From assembly GCF_020379485.1 (NCBI RefSeq), contig NC_063439.1, forward strand, positions 24,366,098-24,430,097: a DNA stretch of 64,000 nt, in the 5' to 3' direction. The stretch comes from Brassica napus (lineage: Eukaryota; Streptophyta; Magnoliopsida; Brassicales; Brassicaceae). Every line of letters begins with the position of its first letter. Position 1 is the first letter of the stretch. Both the position numbers and the translations under genes were made by a program. The notes beneath the pieces are model-generated. The model did no database searches. It worked only from the letters and a program-made list of their open reading frames with translations, and was not told the DNA's origin. Positions 25,732 through 36,007 of the stretch are shown here, piece after piece.

Positions 25732-25920
25732 ATGTCTTTTTGTGATAACTTGGCTGCAAATTGTTTGACAGTAAATCTGGTGTTCCACGAGTATACCATT
25801 TGTCACGTCTCGACACATGATATTGATAAGTTAGCTGTTATTTTCACCAAAGTTTTCGGGTGGGCAAGCAGATTTTTATATTTTTTATTGGGTGTATGTA
25901 AATTTTACGTGCCTAAATGA
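25732..25920 (+). pseudogene. Ty1/copia RNase H fragment (degenerate)
   Basis: The frame reads CDNLAANCLTVNLVFHEYT...HDIDKLAVIFTKVFG. This matches the layout of the copia RNase H region (CDN.AA..L..NPVFH.RTKH and the later DQ.AD.FTK.L) with the middle shortened by a deletion. There is no other copia domain or LTR beside it, so it is a small relic. Confidence 0.6.
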
Positions 25921-28028
25921 AAAGATACCACGAAATCCTCAATAATTATTTGTGTATATTTCTCACATGTGATATTGATATACAATACATTTCTATAAAT
26001 GTAAACTTCTAGAATGACTAGAAGAAATTAGGCTAGATAGGTAGCATGTAGATATATCAGTGTTTTGCAGTTTTTCTAAAATAGATGACTCCAACTTATC
26101 AGTGTTTAAGAGGGCTTAAGAGCACACAAGATTTTTAGAGCTCACCACTAACCCAAGACTTAGCTGGTCTCAATTATGATATAGTAGATATATCTTCTAG
26201 TTGTTGGGGTCATGAAAAAGAAAGGATGTACTTGATTCATTTCTTTTTTTTTCGTTATATTTTCTTGCTGGTGTGTGTTGTATATAAAGTTCAATAATTA
26301 ACATGAAAAGAAAAACAAACTGAAGAAACCAACTGTAAAGCCCTTCAATCTTATTATTCTATAAGTTGGATCTCTTTTCTTTTATTTGCTTTAGCATGTG
26401 GTTTTCAAAATCTTCTTTTAAGATAAAGACCATATCTTATTGTAAATTTTTTTAATTTCCAATCAACACATACATTAAAGATAGAAAACTTGCGTAGTTT
26501 GATATGAGTTTGGGTTAAATCCGAAACTAAAGCTTATGGTCTATGGGCTTTTGTAAAAACATTTTCTTTACCCCCTTTATTTAATTATAAAGAATGCATT
26601 TACAAAAAAAAAAAACTTGCGTAGTTATTTTCAAATTGGAATTGAAATTAATTAGAACATTGAACCAAGCCACATAGAATAAAAGCATATCACGCGAAAG
26701 TGATGAACACTTCAGGAAAAGCTGAATCGAGTTATGAATTTTATGAAAAGTGTTAATGTGTTAGTGTTATCATTACAACTTTTAAATAAAGAAATAAATT
26801 GAACATGAAAAGCAGCATTGGGAAGGAGTAGCATGTCCCCACTTACTGACACACCTCAAGTATGTTCACTTTACAGTAGTATGTGTATGTGCGTATTTTG
26901 TATATTTTGTATATTTCCTACACGTATAGCTGTAGAGAAACGTGAAGAAATCTAATTGTGGAACTTATAAGTCTGATCGTATTAAGTATTCAATGAGCAG
27001 ACAATGAACTATGTACTTTAACCCGAAAAAGGAAAAGAGGCAAGAAGAATGAACAAGCATTTACCCTTGCGTCACCATTGAAGTTCTTACAAGAAGTCTC
27101 ACGGGTTGTTAAGAAGATGGTTTGATGTGTTTTACTACCAGTTTCTTTCAGAACCATTTCACTTTAGGTTCTTTATTCTTTTGATTCCTTGGGTGTTGTA
27201 ATCCACACTATTTTAAATAGATACTATATTTTTTTTTTATTAAATCACTTTGATTTTTATTAAAAAAGGAAAAGAGAGATGTTTGCTTAATTACATAATA
27301 TGTGTGATAATTTGGCTTTGAAATATTTATGCAGTTATACTTTTAGGCCGAATGATATTTCATATTTTAAATTTACTATTTGTAATTTGCTCTATATATA
27401 ACAGATAAACTTACTTGAGCTACATGCTAATATTATATACTGTTATGATTCCAATCCGGTCTGTAGTTGATTTCAATATTACACTGTTCTGATTTGATCC
27501 TTCATGCTAAAGGCTACCTACAATTCATCACGGTTCAAGTTTGGGCTGCATGAAACAACCTCGAACCTGCTCATCTTTGCAACGTGCTAATTTGTCTAAA
27601 GTTTAAAGCAGGCTAGGTTTAAAAGAAAACTATTCGGAGATGTATCATTTTTATGTGCACAAAAAGAAAAGTTTTCATTTTTTATTTACTGATGAATATG
27701 TAGGGAAAAAGTGTGAAGATTTTTTGGTTCTTATACAGAAAATCTTTCCTTTTTAATTGTATGATGAGAAGGCAAAAGGGCAGACATGTGCCTCACAATC
27801 TCCCATTATCAACAATGTCACTCGTTGTATTATTCATATTTTAGCAAACAGTCCATTCATGTATATCTCTATCAATCATCTCAAAACATCATATCAATCA
27901 ATTTTAAGACATTGCTACATGTCTTTTTATGTTACGAGTTACATGTATAATATAATTATAATACTTGACTAGTTTTCGATAATACCTATTAAAACGTAAA
28001 ATTTATAATGCATAATTTTGAATTGAAT
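25921..28028. other. Intergenic region, nothing recognised
   Basis: AT-rich sequence with only short, unsupported ORFs. No RNA gene or complete mobile element was seen. Confidence 0.45.
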
Positions 28029-28040
28029 AACAAAGATTCA

Positions 28041-29239
28041 GTAGAAGGAAACAACTGAAGAAAATCCTTTTGGTCATCACCTTCCTCTCGAAGCCAAAAA
28101 TTAGATCTGACTTTTTCCGGTGGCACAGACGCATCTACAGTCACTGGTCGGCGCGTGAACGTATGTGCCAGCACCATAATTTCCTATATTTCATTTTTTT
28201 TATCTTTGTGCATCTATCGTTTTGCTTGTGGTACTAAACTATTGATGTTCGTCTATTTCGTCAATTCGCTCGCGCGTGTGCAGTTTGGTAGAGCGTCTTT
28301 TGATTCTGGAAACATGGCACAACAGTGTGAAGTAGTCACATCCGGTGGGAGTCGGCTTTTATGGCGGTGGGCACAGATCTATTTTCAGGTTTCATAAATG
28401 TTCTTTGTTTCGTTTTTTGCCTAGCTGGTATGTGCTCGGTTGTAGTTTTCTGAAGTTGGAGTTTATGGGGTAAACCAACGATCCAACTAGATTGTCTGGT
28501 TGTTATTGCCGTCGATCTTGGCTAGCTGCTAACCTTTTAGGATTTTAAGTGTGACTTTGGGTAGAGTGACTCTCAAACATTTTGAAGCCTTGGTCTGGTG
28601 AGCATTGGAGGTTCATTTTCAGTTTTATCTTCTTATTGTGGTGGTTGCAGTAATCTCTTGTCGGTTTGGTTTTTAAGGTTTGTATTTATAATAGGATTCG
28701 ATCGATGAAGCTTGATTGTGTGAAGGTTTAAGGTGGGCTTCTATTTAGGTGCAAAGTGAACGTCAACGACTGCGTTTAAGCCGTATCCGAAAGTTATTAT
28801 GGATCGTGAAGCACTTTTTCTTGTCGGTTTATAAAATTTTGGTTCTTGGGTTCGAGTGAGGGATGATATCGCTTGGTAGACAATATGCGGCAGCGATAGA
28901 TCTGGTTTAAGAAGACACTGTGTCTTCAGTTCTGCAAATGGATGGTATTATTTGGTTGGTCAAGGATAACATACGATACATCCGCTTCACTGCTTTCAGC
29001 CTTTTAGAAAATATATTGAACTGATTTGTTTTTTTGGCTTGTGTTGAGGGTTTATCTTGATGTGTTTTAGTTGTTGGGTTTTAAGCTCTATGTTTTGTTT
29101 ATGTTGTGGTGATAAGTTGCCTACTGTGGGTTTTAGTTACCTATTTTTAGGCTTTTATTTGGGGAGATTTTATGTTATCTGTCACCTTATTTATCAAACT
29201 TTGTATTTCACTCTGGAATAAATATTATCTGATAAAAAA
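28041..29239 (+). mobile_element. Probable non-LTR retro-insertion (non-autonomous, about 1.2 kb)
   Basis: The stretch is GC-richer than its flanks and ends TGTATTTCACTCTGGAATAA...CTGATAAAAAAAA, like plant LINE 3' ends. A likely target duplication, AACAAAGATTCA (28029-28040) and AACAAATATTCA (29240-29251), differs at one base. No reverse transcriptase ORF is present. It may be a 5'-region-derived non-autonomous LINE or a retrocopy; the source is not recognised. Confidence 0.5.
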
Positions 29240-29251
29240 AACAAATATTCA

Positions 29252-30867
29252 ATTTTATTCCAAAGAAAGTCATGCTAACTAAGTGAGTTATGTTTATATA
29301 TATAGCAAAACGTTTCGTGTTTTAAAACAATAATATTTGAACACTAAGAAATAAATTAAATTTTTTAAAAGACTCGGTTCCAACAAAGTTTAACCAAAAG
29401 AGAGAAAATCAACAAAGCGAAACCTAAATCCTAAAATACTCATAATCATATATAGTGTAATTTCTCAGCTGCGATTTCAATTCCAAGATCAATATGGACT
29501 TCTTCAGCTTATAATAAACTTTTATTTTACTATAGGAAACTTAATCGTAATACTAACGTAATGCATTTTCTTTACCAAAAATAATTCGTTTTACATAACT
29601 CGACGATTATCTCAAGTCATCAAGCGATCTAATCCAATTAACAAAAGAACAAGATGAAACATGTTTGATGTGATAGATCAACAAGTAAAAAGAAAAAGGT
29701 TCCAAAGAGTGATTGAAATGGTTATAAAACTAAAAGTTCCAAACATAATTTTTATATATAATATTTCATAAAAGACTGTACATTCTTTTATATATGATTT
29801 TTAGGGTAATATTTGTCCATCTTGCAGTTATAAATCTCGAAATCAATCTCATCTTGAAATCAAGACAACAATTACACGAAGGTTTACAGTGCATGTACTG
29901 GTTTAGAGAGGGTTGCACGAAACGTGGTTTGATAATGATAAAATGTTTTGACTATTGCATTGCTTCTGCTTCACGAGAGGGTCCCTTGACTGTCATTTGT
30001 GCGTCAAGTCTTCCTGCCTTTTATCTCTTACAACTTTTTATGCTCACCTTTGTTTCTAAGTAAATGGTTTTATTTTCAAATTGAAATCGAGACATCCCTA
30101 CTTGTTTTCTTCAATAGTTCTCCACTTTCATTGAAATGGATCTCCTCTTGTGGTAGAAAAATAGTCAAGTTACATCCTCTTCTTACAAATATAAGCCCGC
30201 CAAATCTTATAAAATCATAGTGTGCACTCTCATCCTCGCGGAATAGACGTGTAATTTAAACATGATCCGACATGGGCCTGCACCAAGAAAATAAATTAGA
30301 TATGAGCCTACATTACTACATACCCTTTAAGAAAACTGATATGTGCCGATATTTAAACAAGGTCTTAATAATGGGCCTTATTTGGGCGTTTTCTTTCTAG
30401 GCTAGCTAAAATATAGTGCAGCCCAAGGGAATCAAATATCCATAATAGATATTAGTTTTATTACCAAACCAATGATTTTCTAATCGAACCAAAGTTTATG
30501 GAAGGTAGTTCTGCTTCAGTTATCCCCTCTTTTCCATAATATAAATTGTTTTAAAAGCAAGAAGATTAAAAAAATTATTTCAAATATCATTTAATATTTT
30601 TTGTCAACATATAAAATTTAATATAGTTAACCTACTTATGCAAATTTAATTTGGTTACACAATATTTAATAAATATAAAAAATTAAATAGAAATATAGAG
30701 ATAAATTATATTTTAAAACAAAAACACATTTACAATATATATTCTGGAACATACGGAGTGTTCATATGAAACCGATCGGTTGATCAATGAAAAAGATTCA
30801 CTTGTCGGCTACCCAGAAAACTTAAACCCAAAAATAAAGTCGTCGTTTCTTCTCCTTTTGATTTTGG
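29252..30867. other. Intergenic region with a possible MITE remnant
   Basis: No gene was recognised. Near 30522-30768 a Stowaway-like remnant is suggested by CCCCTCTTTTCCATAATATA on the left and ATATATTCTGGAACATACGGAG on the right, but the ends are too degraded to fix. Confidence 0.4.
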
Positions 30868-30872
30868 CCTTG

Positions 30873-31241
30873 TGATGCAGCATCATCTCCATCTTTGGCG
30901 CCAACTTGAAGACATTCAAATATTATGTTATGTTTCGGTTTTCCATAGCTTTCCTTTTATTTTTGTTTTCCTTTTAAGAATAAGTTTATGTTAACCTTTT
31001 CCTTTTAGGGTTTGTCTAAAGGAAGGGCTATATAAGCACCTTTGATCTCTTTGTTTTAGATACGTTTGATTTTAATAAGAAGAGCTTTGCTTTTATCCCT
31101 TGTTTAGATTTGATTAAATTCATCAAAACAGGAAGTTGGTCTCAAAGAGCTATCGAAAGAAACCTTTGATCGATCCAAGAACAGGTCTCGAAGAACCCTA
31201 AATTCTTAGATCGACCGTTCACCCATTCGTACGCTGCGCCA
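30873..31241 (+). repeat. 5' LTR of the Ty3/gypsy element
   Basis: 369 bp, beginning TGATGCAGCATC and ending GTACGCTGCGCCA. It carries a TATATAAG promoter-like box near 31030, followed by a T-rich stretch. Confidence 0.95.
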
Positions 31242-31244
31242 GGT

Positions 31245-31256
31245 TGGTATCAGAGC
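31245..31256 (+). promoter_or_regulatory. Primer binding site (initiator Met tRNA)
   Basis: TGGTATCAGAGC starts three bases after the 5' LTR. It is the standard complement of the plant initiator methionine tRNA 3' end used to prime minus-strand synthesis. Confidence 0.9.
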
Positions 31257-31290
31257 TTTGCTACGCTCCGAAACTTTCTCAACCACTACG

Positions 31291-34200
31291 ATGGTCCGAA
31301 AAACTCGTACTCAGCAATACGTTGAGGACGATGATATCCCAGCTACTCAACAATCAGTTAATGAGCTTCAGGCTCAAGTCACAGAACTTGTTGCTGCGGT
31401 AGCGGCGTTAAATACGCAGAACACCGCCCCAGCCCTTCGCAACAGACGAGGCACACGACCGCTTAACCAGGACGACTCAGAGGAGGAAGATGACGGCGAT
31501 GACAATCCGTTCGCTCCTCTCCAACGAACTCAACAAAATCGCAACAACAACAACGACTCCGACTCCGATGACGACGCAACCAACAACTCGTGGAAATCTA
31601 GTTTCAAAATTGAGATTCCAGAATTCAAGGGTTCAACCGTACCAGAAGAATTAATGGATTGGTTTGTCACCGTAGAAGAGATTCTTGAGTTCAAAGAAAT
31701 ACCATTGGATCGTTGCGTCCCCTTTATCGCAATACGGTTCCGAGATCGTGCAGCTGCATGGTGGTCTCAAACCAAAACAACTCGCAGTCGTTTAGGGAAA
31801 TCAAAGATCTCTACTTGGGCTAAACTCAAAAAAGAGATGCAGAAAAATTTTTTACCTTACAATTACGATCAACTAATGTTCCAGAAACTGCAGAGCCTTC
31901 GACAAGGGAGTCGAACCGTGGATGAATATGCAACAGAGTTCTTTAAGATGATCAACCGTGTGGAAGTACGAGATTCCGAAAAGCAACTTGTCATGCGATT
32001 TATAGGAGGACTACGTCAGCAGATTCAATTCACCTTGAATCTTTTTCAGCCACAGTCCCTTTCCGAAGCTCATCAACAAGCTATAACAATAGAGAACCAA
32101 TCTCGTATGGGTTCCCAACCTTGGGGTTCCACCAGACAGAGCCGTCCTACAACAACACCAGCAACCATAACCCCATCTGATGCCACCGTCAATAAAGCAG
32201 AGACAGCAATTGTCCCAGCAAACGCGGCACAACAGGCACGACCTGGAGGGCTACGGTGTTTCACGTGTGGAGAACTTGGCCATCGTCAATCAGCATGTCC
32301 AACACGTCAGCGTCGTGGGCTGCTCTTGGAAGAAATAAACGACGATCAAGAACCAATTTTTGACGACGAACCCGAAGACGTTGAAGAAGTATACCCCGAT
32401 ACAGGACATCTCCTTGTCGTCCGACGATCGTGTCTTGCCCCTAAAGCCGACGATCAATACCCACAACGAAATAGACTCTTCCAGTCTCGGTGCACAATCA
32501 ATGGGCGTGTCTGTTCGTTTGTAATAGATTCTGGTAGCTGTGAGAACGTTATAGCAGCGGAGGTAGTATCCAAGCTAGATATCAAAGACGAACCACATCC
32601 CACGCCCTATAAACTCGCCTGGCTACAACAGACTCACGATCTCTTTGTCACTCGCAGAGCATTGGTCACTTTCTCAGTGGGTAATATATACAAGGATCAG
32701 GTTTATTGTGACGTCGTCCCTATGGATGCCGCGCATTTACTCCTTGGCAGACCTTGGGAGTTTGATAGAAGAATTATCCACGACGGCTTCCTCAACACTT
32801 ACAGCTTCACCTTCGATAACCATAAACTCGTTTTGAAACCATCCCCTCCGATGTTACAACCACCTCCGGCTCCACAGAAGCCGCCGTCTAGTACCGTCTT
32901 ACTCCTTCAGCACAGACCCTTCGAGGACACCATGCGCGAAGAAGGAATGGTTCTCATTCTTTTGACTAAAGTTTCACGGACCGATCGATTCATTGAGGTT
33001 CCGCAAGCTTATAAACAATTGATCCAGGAATTCTCTGACGTGTTTCCCGAAGACTTACCAGACGGTTTGCCTCCTCTTCGAGATATACAGCATCGCATTG
33101 ACTTCATGCCTGATGCAGCTTTACCAAACCGCTCACATTATCGTATGAGCCCCACAGAGCACGAAGAACTTCGACGCCAAGTAGAGGAGCTCGTTTCTAA
33201 GGGATTTTTGCGTGAAAGCTTAAGCCCTTGTGCAGTACCAGCACTTTTGATTCCAAAAAAAGATGGCTCCTGGCGTATGTGCGTAGATAGTCGAGCAATC
33301 AACAAGATAACCATTCGTTATAGATTTCCGATTCCGCGCCTGGACGACTTATTGGATCAAATCGGTACAGCTACCATCTTTTCTAAATTGGATCTTAAGA
33401 GCGGCTATCATCAAATCCGTATTAATCCAGGAGATGAGTGGAAAACAGCCTTCAAGACTCGTGAAGGACTATTTGAGTGGCTTGTTATGCCATTCGGTCT
33501 GTCTAACGCGCCTAGCACGTTTATGCGGGTAATGAATCAGGCGCTACGCCCGTTTATAGGCAAGTTCGTGGTAGTTTACTTTGATGATATCCTCATATTC
33601 AGTTCATCAATATCAGACCACATTCAACACCTCGCTGCCGTTCTTCATGTTTTACGCCGTGATAAGTTCTTTGCAACTTTAAAAAAGTGTGAGTTCGGCG
33701 CTTCAGAAGTACAGTTCCTTGGTTACATTGTTTCAGACAAAGGTCTTGCTGTCGACCCTGGTAAGATTTCAGCCATCAAATCCTGGCCTATACCGAAGAC
33801 GGTTACGGACGTACGTAGTTTTCATGGTTTGGCATCGTTCTACCGTCGTTTCGTGTCACAGTTTAGCAGCCTCATGGCCCCTATAACAGACACAATGCGT
33901 GATGGTCGCCTCACTTGGACTACGGAAGCAGCCTCAGCGTTTGAAATAATTAAAGAGAAGCTCTGTTCAGCTCCGGTTCTCGCCTTGCCGGACTTCACAA
34001 TGCTCTTCGAGCTACATTGTGATGCCTCCAAAGCCGGGATAGGTGCAGTCTTGAGTCAAAAAGGACGCCCCATTGCCTTCTTTAGCGAGAAACTCGCTGG
34101 AGCACGCTCACGGTACAGCACTTACGATGTAGAGTTTTATGCTATTGTTCAAGCCATTAAGCATTGGAGACATTATTTGTTTCATAAAGACTTTGTCCTT

Positions 34201-35670
34201 TATACGGACCATGATGCTTTAAAGCACTTAAGCACTCAAGGAAAGGTCTCTGCCCGTCATGCCTCGTGGATTGCTTATCTCCAACAATTCACATTTGTCA
34301 TCAAACATACTTCTGGAACAGCAAATCGTGTGGCAGATGCATTGAGTCGCAGACATTCCGTCCTGGCCATTCTCCATACATCAGTCACCGGCTTCAGCAC
34401 GTTTGCAGACTTATACCCTACAGACCCGTTCTTTGGCCCTATCTTTCTTGCGGCAACAAACGGATCGTCTTCGGAGTATACATTACATGAGGGTTTTCTT
34501 TTTCTAGGCACGCGCCTATGCATTCCCGAGTCAAGCTTGCGTCTTCAACTTATTACTGAACTTCACCGTGAGGGTCACATCGGGCGAGATAGAACACTGC
34601 ACTTGGTCTCGACGTCGTACTTTTGGCCACACATGCGACGCGATGTAGAGCGCTTCGTGGAACGATGTACGGTTTGCCAAACGTCTAAAGGACAAGCAAG
34701 CAATGCTGGTCTATATATGCCATTGCCTATTCCTACTCAGCCGTGGACAGACATTAGCATGGATTTCGTCCTCGGCCTTCCGCGTACTCAGCGAGGGTTT
34801 GATTCTATTTTTGTGGTCGTTGATCGATTTTCAAAAATGGTGCATTTCTTGCCGTGCAAGAAGACTACCGATGCTTTACAAGTAGCCACTTTGTTCTTCC
34901 GAGAGATATATCGTCTCCATGGGTTACCAATGTCCATTGTTTCTGATCGCGATTCAAGGTTTCTTGGGCATTTTTGGCGTTCTTTGTGGAAGCAACTTGG
35001 AACCTCTCTTGATATGAGTTCGGCTTATCATCCTCAGACGGATGGTCAAACTGAGGTCGTCAACAGATCGTTGGGGAACTTATTACGTTGTTTGGTGGGT
35101 GATGCAATACGAACGTGGGATTCCAAGTTACCTCAGGCTGAGTTCGCGCATAATCACGCTTTAAACCGTAGCTTGGGTTTTTGTCCTTTCAAGGTTGTTT
35201 ATGGTACTATTCCCCGTGGACCGTTGGAGCTTTCTACTCTTCCAGATCGCACGAGACTCCATGGTGATGCTACCACGTTTGTGGACGCTCTTGCTGATAT
35301 CCATGCTCAGGCAATCACCAATCTCGAGTCTTCTTCTTCAAAGTACAAGCAAGCCGCTGATACTCACCGTCGGCGTTTGGTGTTTGAAGTCGGGGACTTT
35401 GTTTGGGCTTATTTTACTCGCGACCGCATGCCTGCCCATGCTTACAATAAGCTCAAAGCCAAGAAGATTGGCCCTCTTGAAGTATTGGAACGCATTAATG
35501 ATAATGCATATCGCCTTCGCCTGCCCGCTGATATAAACACTTCTGATGTCTTTAACGTCAAGTATCTTACTCGGTTTGTTTCCAGCGCCAATGATCCAGA
35601 TTCGGGGTCGAATCCTTCTCACCCGGGGAGACCTGATGCAGCATCATCTCCATCTTTGGCGCCAACTTGA
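31291..35670 (+). CDS. Ty3/gypsy gag-pol polyprotein
   Basis: 1459 aa from the first in-frame ATG (31291); frame upstream to 31258 is open but starts at TTG. Gag has a retrotransposon capsid region (residues about 100-260) and a CCHC knuckle CFTCGELGHRQSAC (about 323-336). The aspartic protease has the DSG triad (FVIDSGSCENVI, about 411). Reverse transcriptase has VVYFDDILIFS (about 762). RNase H has LHCDASKAGIGAVLSQ (about 907). Integrase has the HHCC zinc motif (HREGH...CTVCQ, about 1091) and D-D-E (MDFVLGLP, SDRDSRF, QTDGQTEVVN, about 1155-1255). There are no stops or frameshifts and all catalytic residues are present, so it could still be active. The stop codon lies 37 bp inside the 3' LTR. 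Confidence 0.97.
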   Translation: MVRKTRTQQYVEDDDIPATQQSVNELQAQVTELVAAVAALNTQNTAPALRNRRGTRPLNQDDSEEEDDGDDNPFAPLQRTQQNRNNNNDSDSDDDATNNSWKSSFKIEIPEFKGSTVPEELMDWFVTVEEILEFKEIPLDRCVPFIAIRFRDRAAAWWSQTKTTRSRLGKSKISTWAKLKKEMQKNFLPYNYDQLMFQKLQSLRQGSRTVDEYATEFFKMINRVEVRDSEKQLVMRFIGGLRQQIQFTLNLFQPQSLSEAHQQAITIENQSRMGSQPWGSTRQSRPTTTPATITPSDATVNKAETAIVPANAAQQARPGGLRCFTCGELGHRQSACPTRQRRGLLLEEINDDQEPIFDDEPEDVEEVYPDTGHLLVVRRSCLAPKADDQYPQRNRLFQSRCTINGRVCSFVIDSGSCENVIAAEVVSKLDIKDEPHPTPYKLAWLQQTHDLFVTRRALVTFSVGNIYKDQVYCDVVPMDAAHLLLGRPWEFDRRIIHDGFLNTYSFTFDNHKLVLKPSPPMLQPPPAPQKPPSSTVLLLQHRPFEDTMREEGMVLILLTKVSRTDRFIEVPQAYKQLIQEFSDVFPEDLPDGLPPLRDIQHRIDFMPDAALPNRSHYRMSPTEHEELRRQVEELVSKGFLRESLSPCAVPALLIPKKDGSWRMCVDSRAINKITIRYRFPIPRLDDLLDQIGTATIFSKLDLKSGYHQIRINPGDEWKTAFKTREGLFEWLVMPFGLSNAPSTFMRVMNQALRPFIGKFVVVYFDDILIFSSSISDHIQHLAAVLHVLRRDKFFATLKKCEFGASEVQFLGYIVSDKGLAVDPGKISAIKSWPIPKTVTDVRSFHGLASFYRRFVSQFSSLMAPITDTMRDGRLTWTTEAASAFEIIKEKLCSAPVLALPDFTMLFELHCDASKAGIGAVLSQKGRPIAFFSEKLAGARSRYSTYDVEFYAIVQAIKHWRHYLFHKDFVLYTDHDALKHLSTQGKVSARHASWIAYLQQFTFVIKHTSGTANRVADALSRRHSVLAILHTSVTGFSTFADLYPTDPFFGPIFLAATNGSSSEYTLHEGFLFLGTRLCIPESSLRLQLITELHREGHIGRDRTLHLVSTSYFWPHMRRDVERFVERCTVCQTSKGQASNAGLYMPLPIPTQPWTDISMDFVLGLPRTQRGFDSIFVVVDRFSKMVHFLPCKKTTDALQVATLFFREIYRLHGLPMSIVSDRDSRFLGHFWRSLWKQLGTSLDMSSAYHPQTDGQTEVVNRSLGNLLRCLVGDAIRTWDSKLPQAEFAHNHALNRSLGFCPFKVVYGTIPRGPLELSTLPDRTRLHGDATTFVDALADIHAQAITNLESSSSKYKQAADTHRRRLVFEVGDFVWAYFTRDRMPAHAYNKLKAKKIGPLEVLERINDNAYRLRLPADINTSDVFNVKYLTRFVSSANDPDSGSNPSHPGRPDAASSPSLAPT

Positions 35671-36002
35671 AGACATTCAAATATTATGTTATGTTTCGGT
35701 TTTCCATAGCTTTCCTTTTATTTTTGTTTTCCTTTTAAGAATAAGTTTATGTTAACCTTTTCCTTTTAGGGTTTGTCTAAAGGAAGGGCTATATAAGCAC
35801 CTTTGATCTCTTTGTTTTAGATACGTTTGATTTTAATAAGAAAAGCTTTGCTTTTATCCCTTGTTTAGATTTGATTAAATTCATCAAAACAGGAAGTTGG
35901 TCTCAAAGAGCTATCGAAAGAAACCTTTGATCGATCCAAGAACAGGTCTCGAAGAACCCTAAATTCTTAGATCGACCGTTCACCCATTCGTACGCTGCGC
36001 CA
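35634..36002 (+). repeat. 3' LTR of the Ty3/gypsy element
   Basis: 369 bp, identical to the 5' LTR except one base. The polyprotein frame runs into its first 37 bp. The purine stretch before it (CGGGGAGA) is short and ends in CC, a weak polypurine tract. Confidence 0.95.
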
Positions 36003-36007
36003 CCTTG

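Larger units (their letters stand above)
30873..36002 (+). mobile_element. Complete, very young Ty3/gypsy LTR retrotransposon
   Basis: The element is 5130 bp: 5' LTR 30873-31241, PBS at 31245-31256, one gag-pol ORF, and 3' LTR 35634-36002. A perfect 5-bp target duplication CCTTG flanks it (30868-30872 and 36003-36007). Both LTRs are 369 bp (TG...CA) and differ at only one visible position (AAGAAGAG against AAGAAAAG), so insertion is very recent. Domain order PR-RT-RNaseH-INT places it in Ty3/gypsy. The short size, single ORF and initiator-Met PBS fit a small chromovirus-type lineage, but no chromodomain is recognisable at the C terminus. Confidence 0.97.

Noticed and set aside
31258..31290. 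N-terminal extension of the gag-pol ORF
   Set aside because: It begins at TTG, directly against the primer binding site. The first ATG is at 31291.
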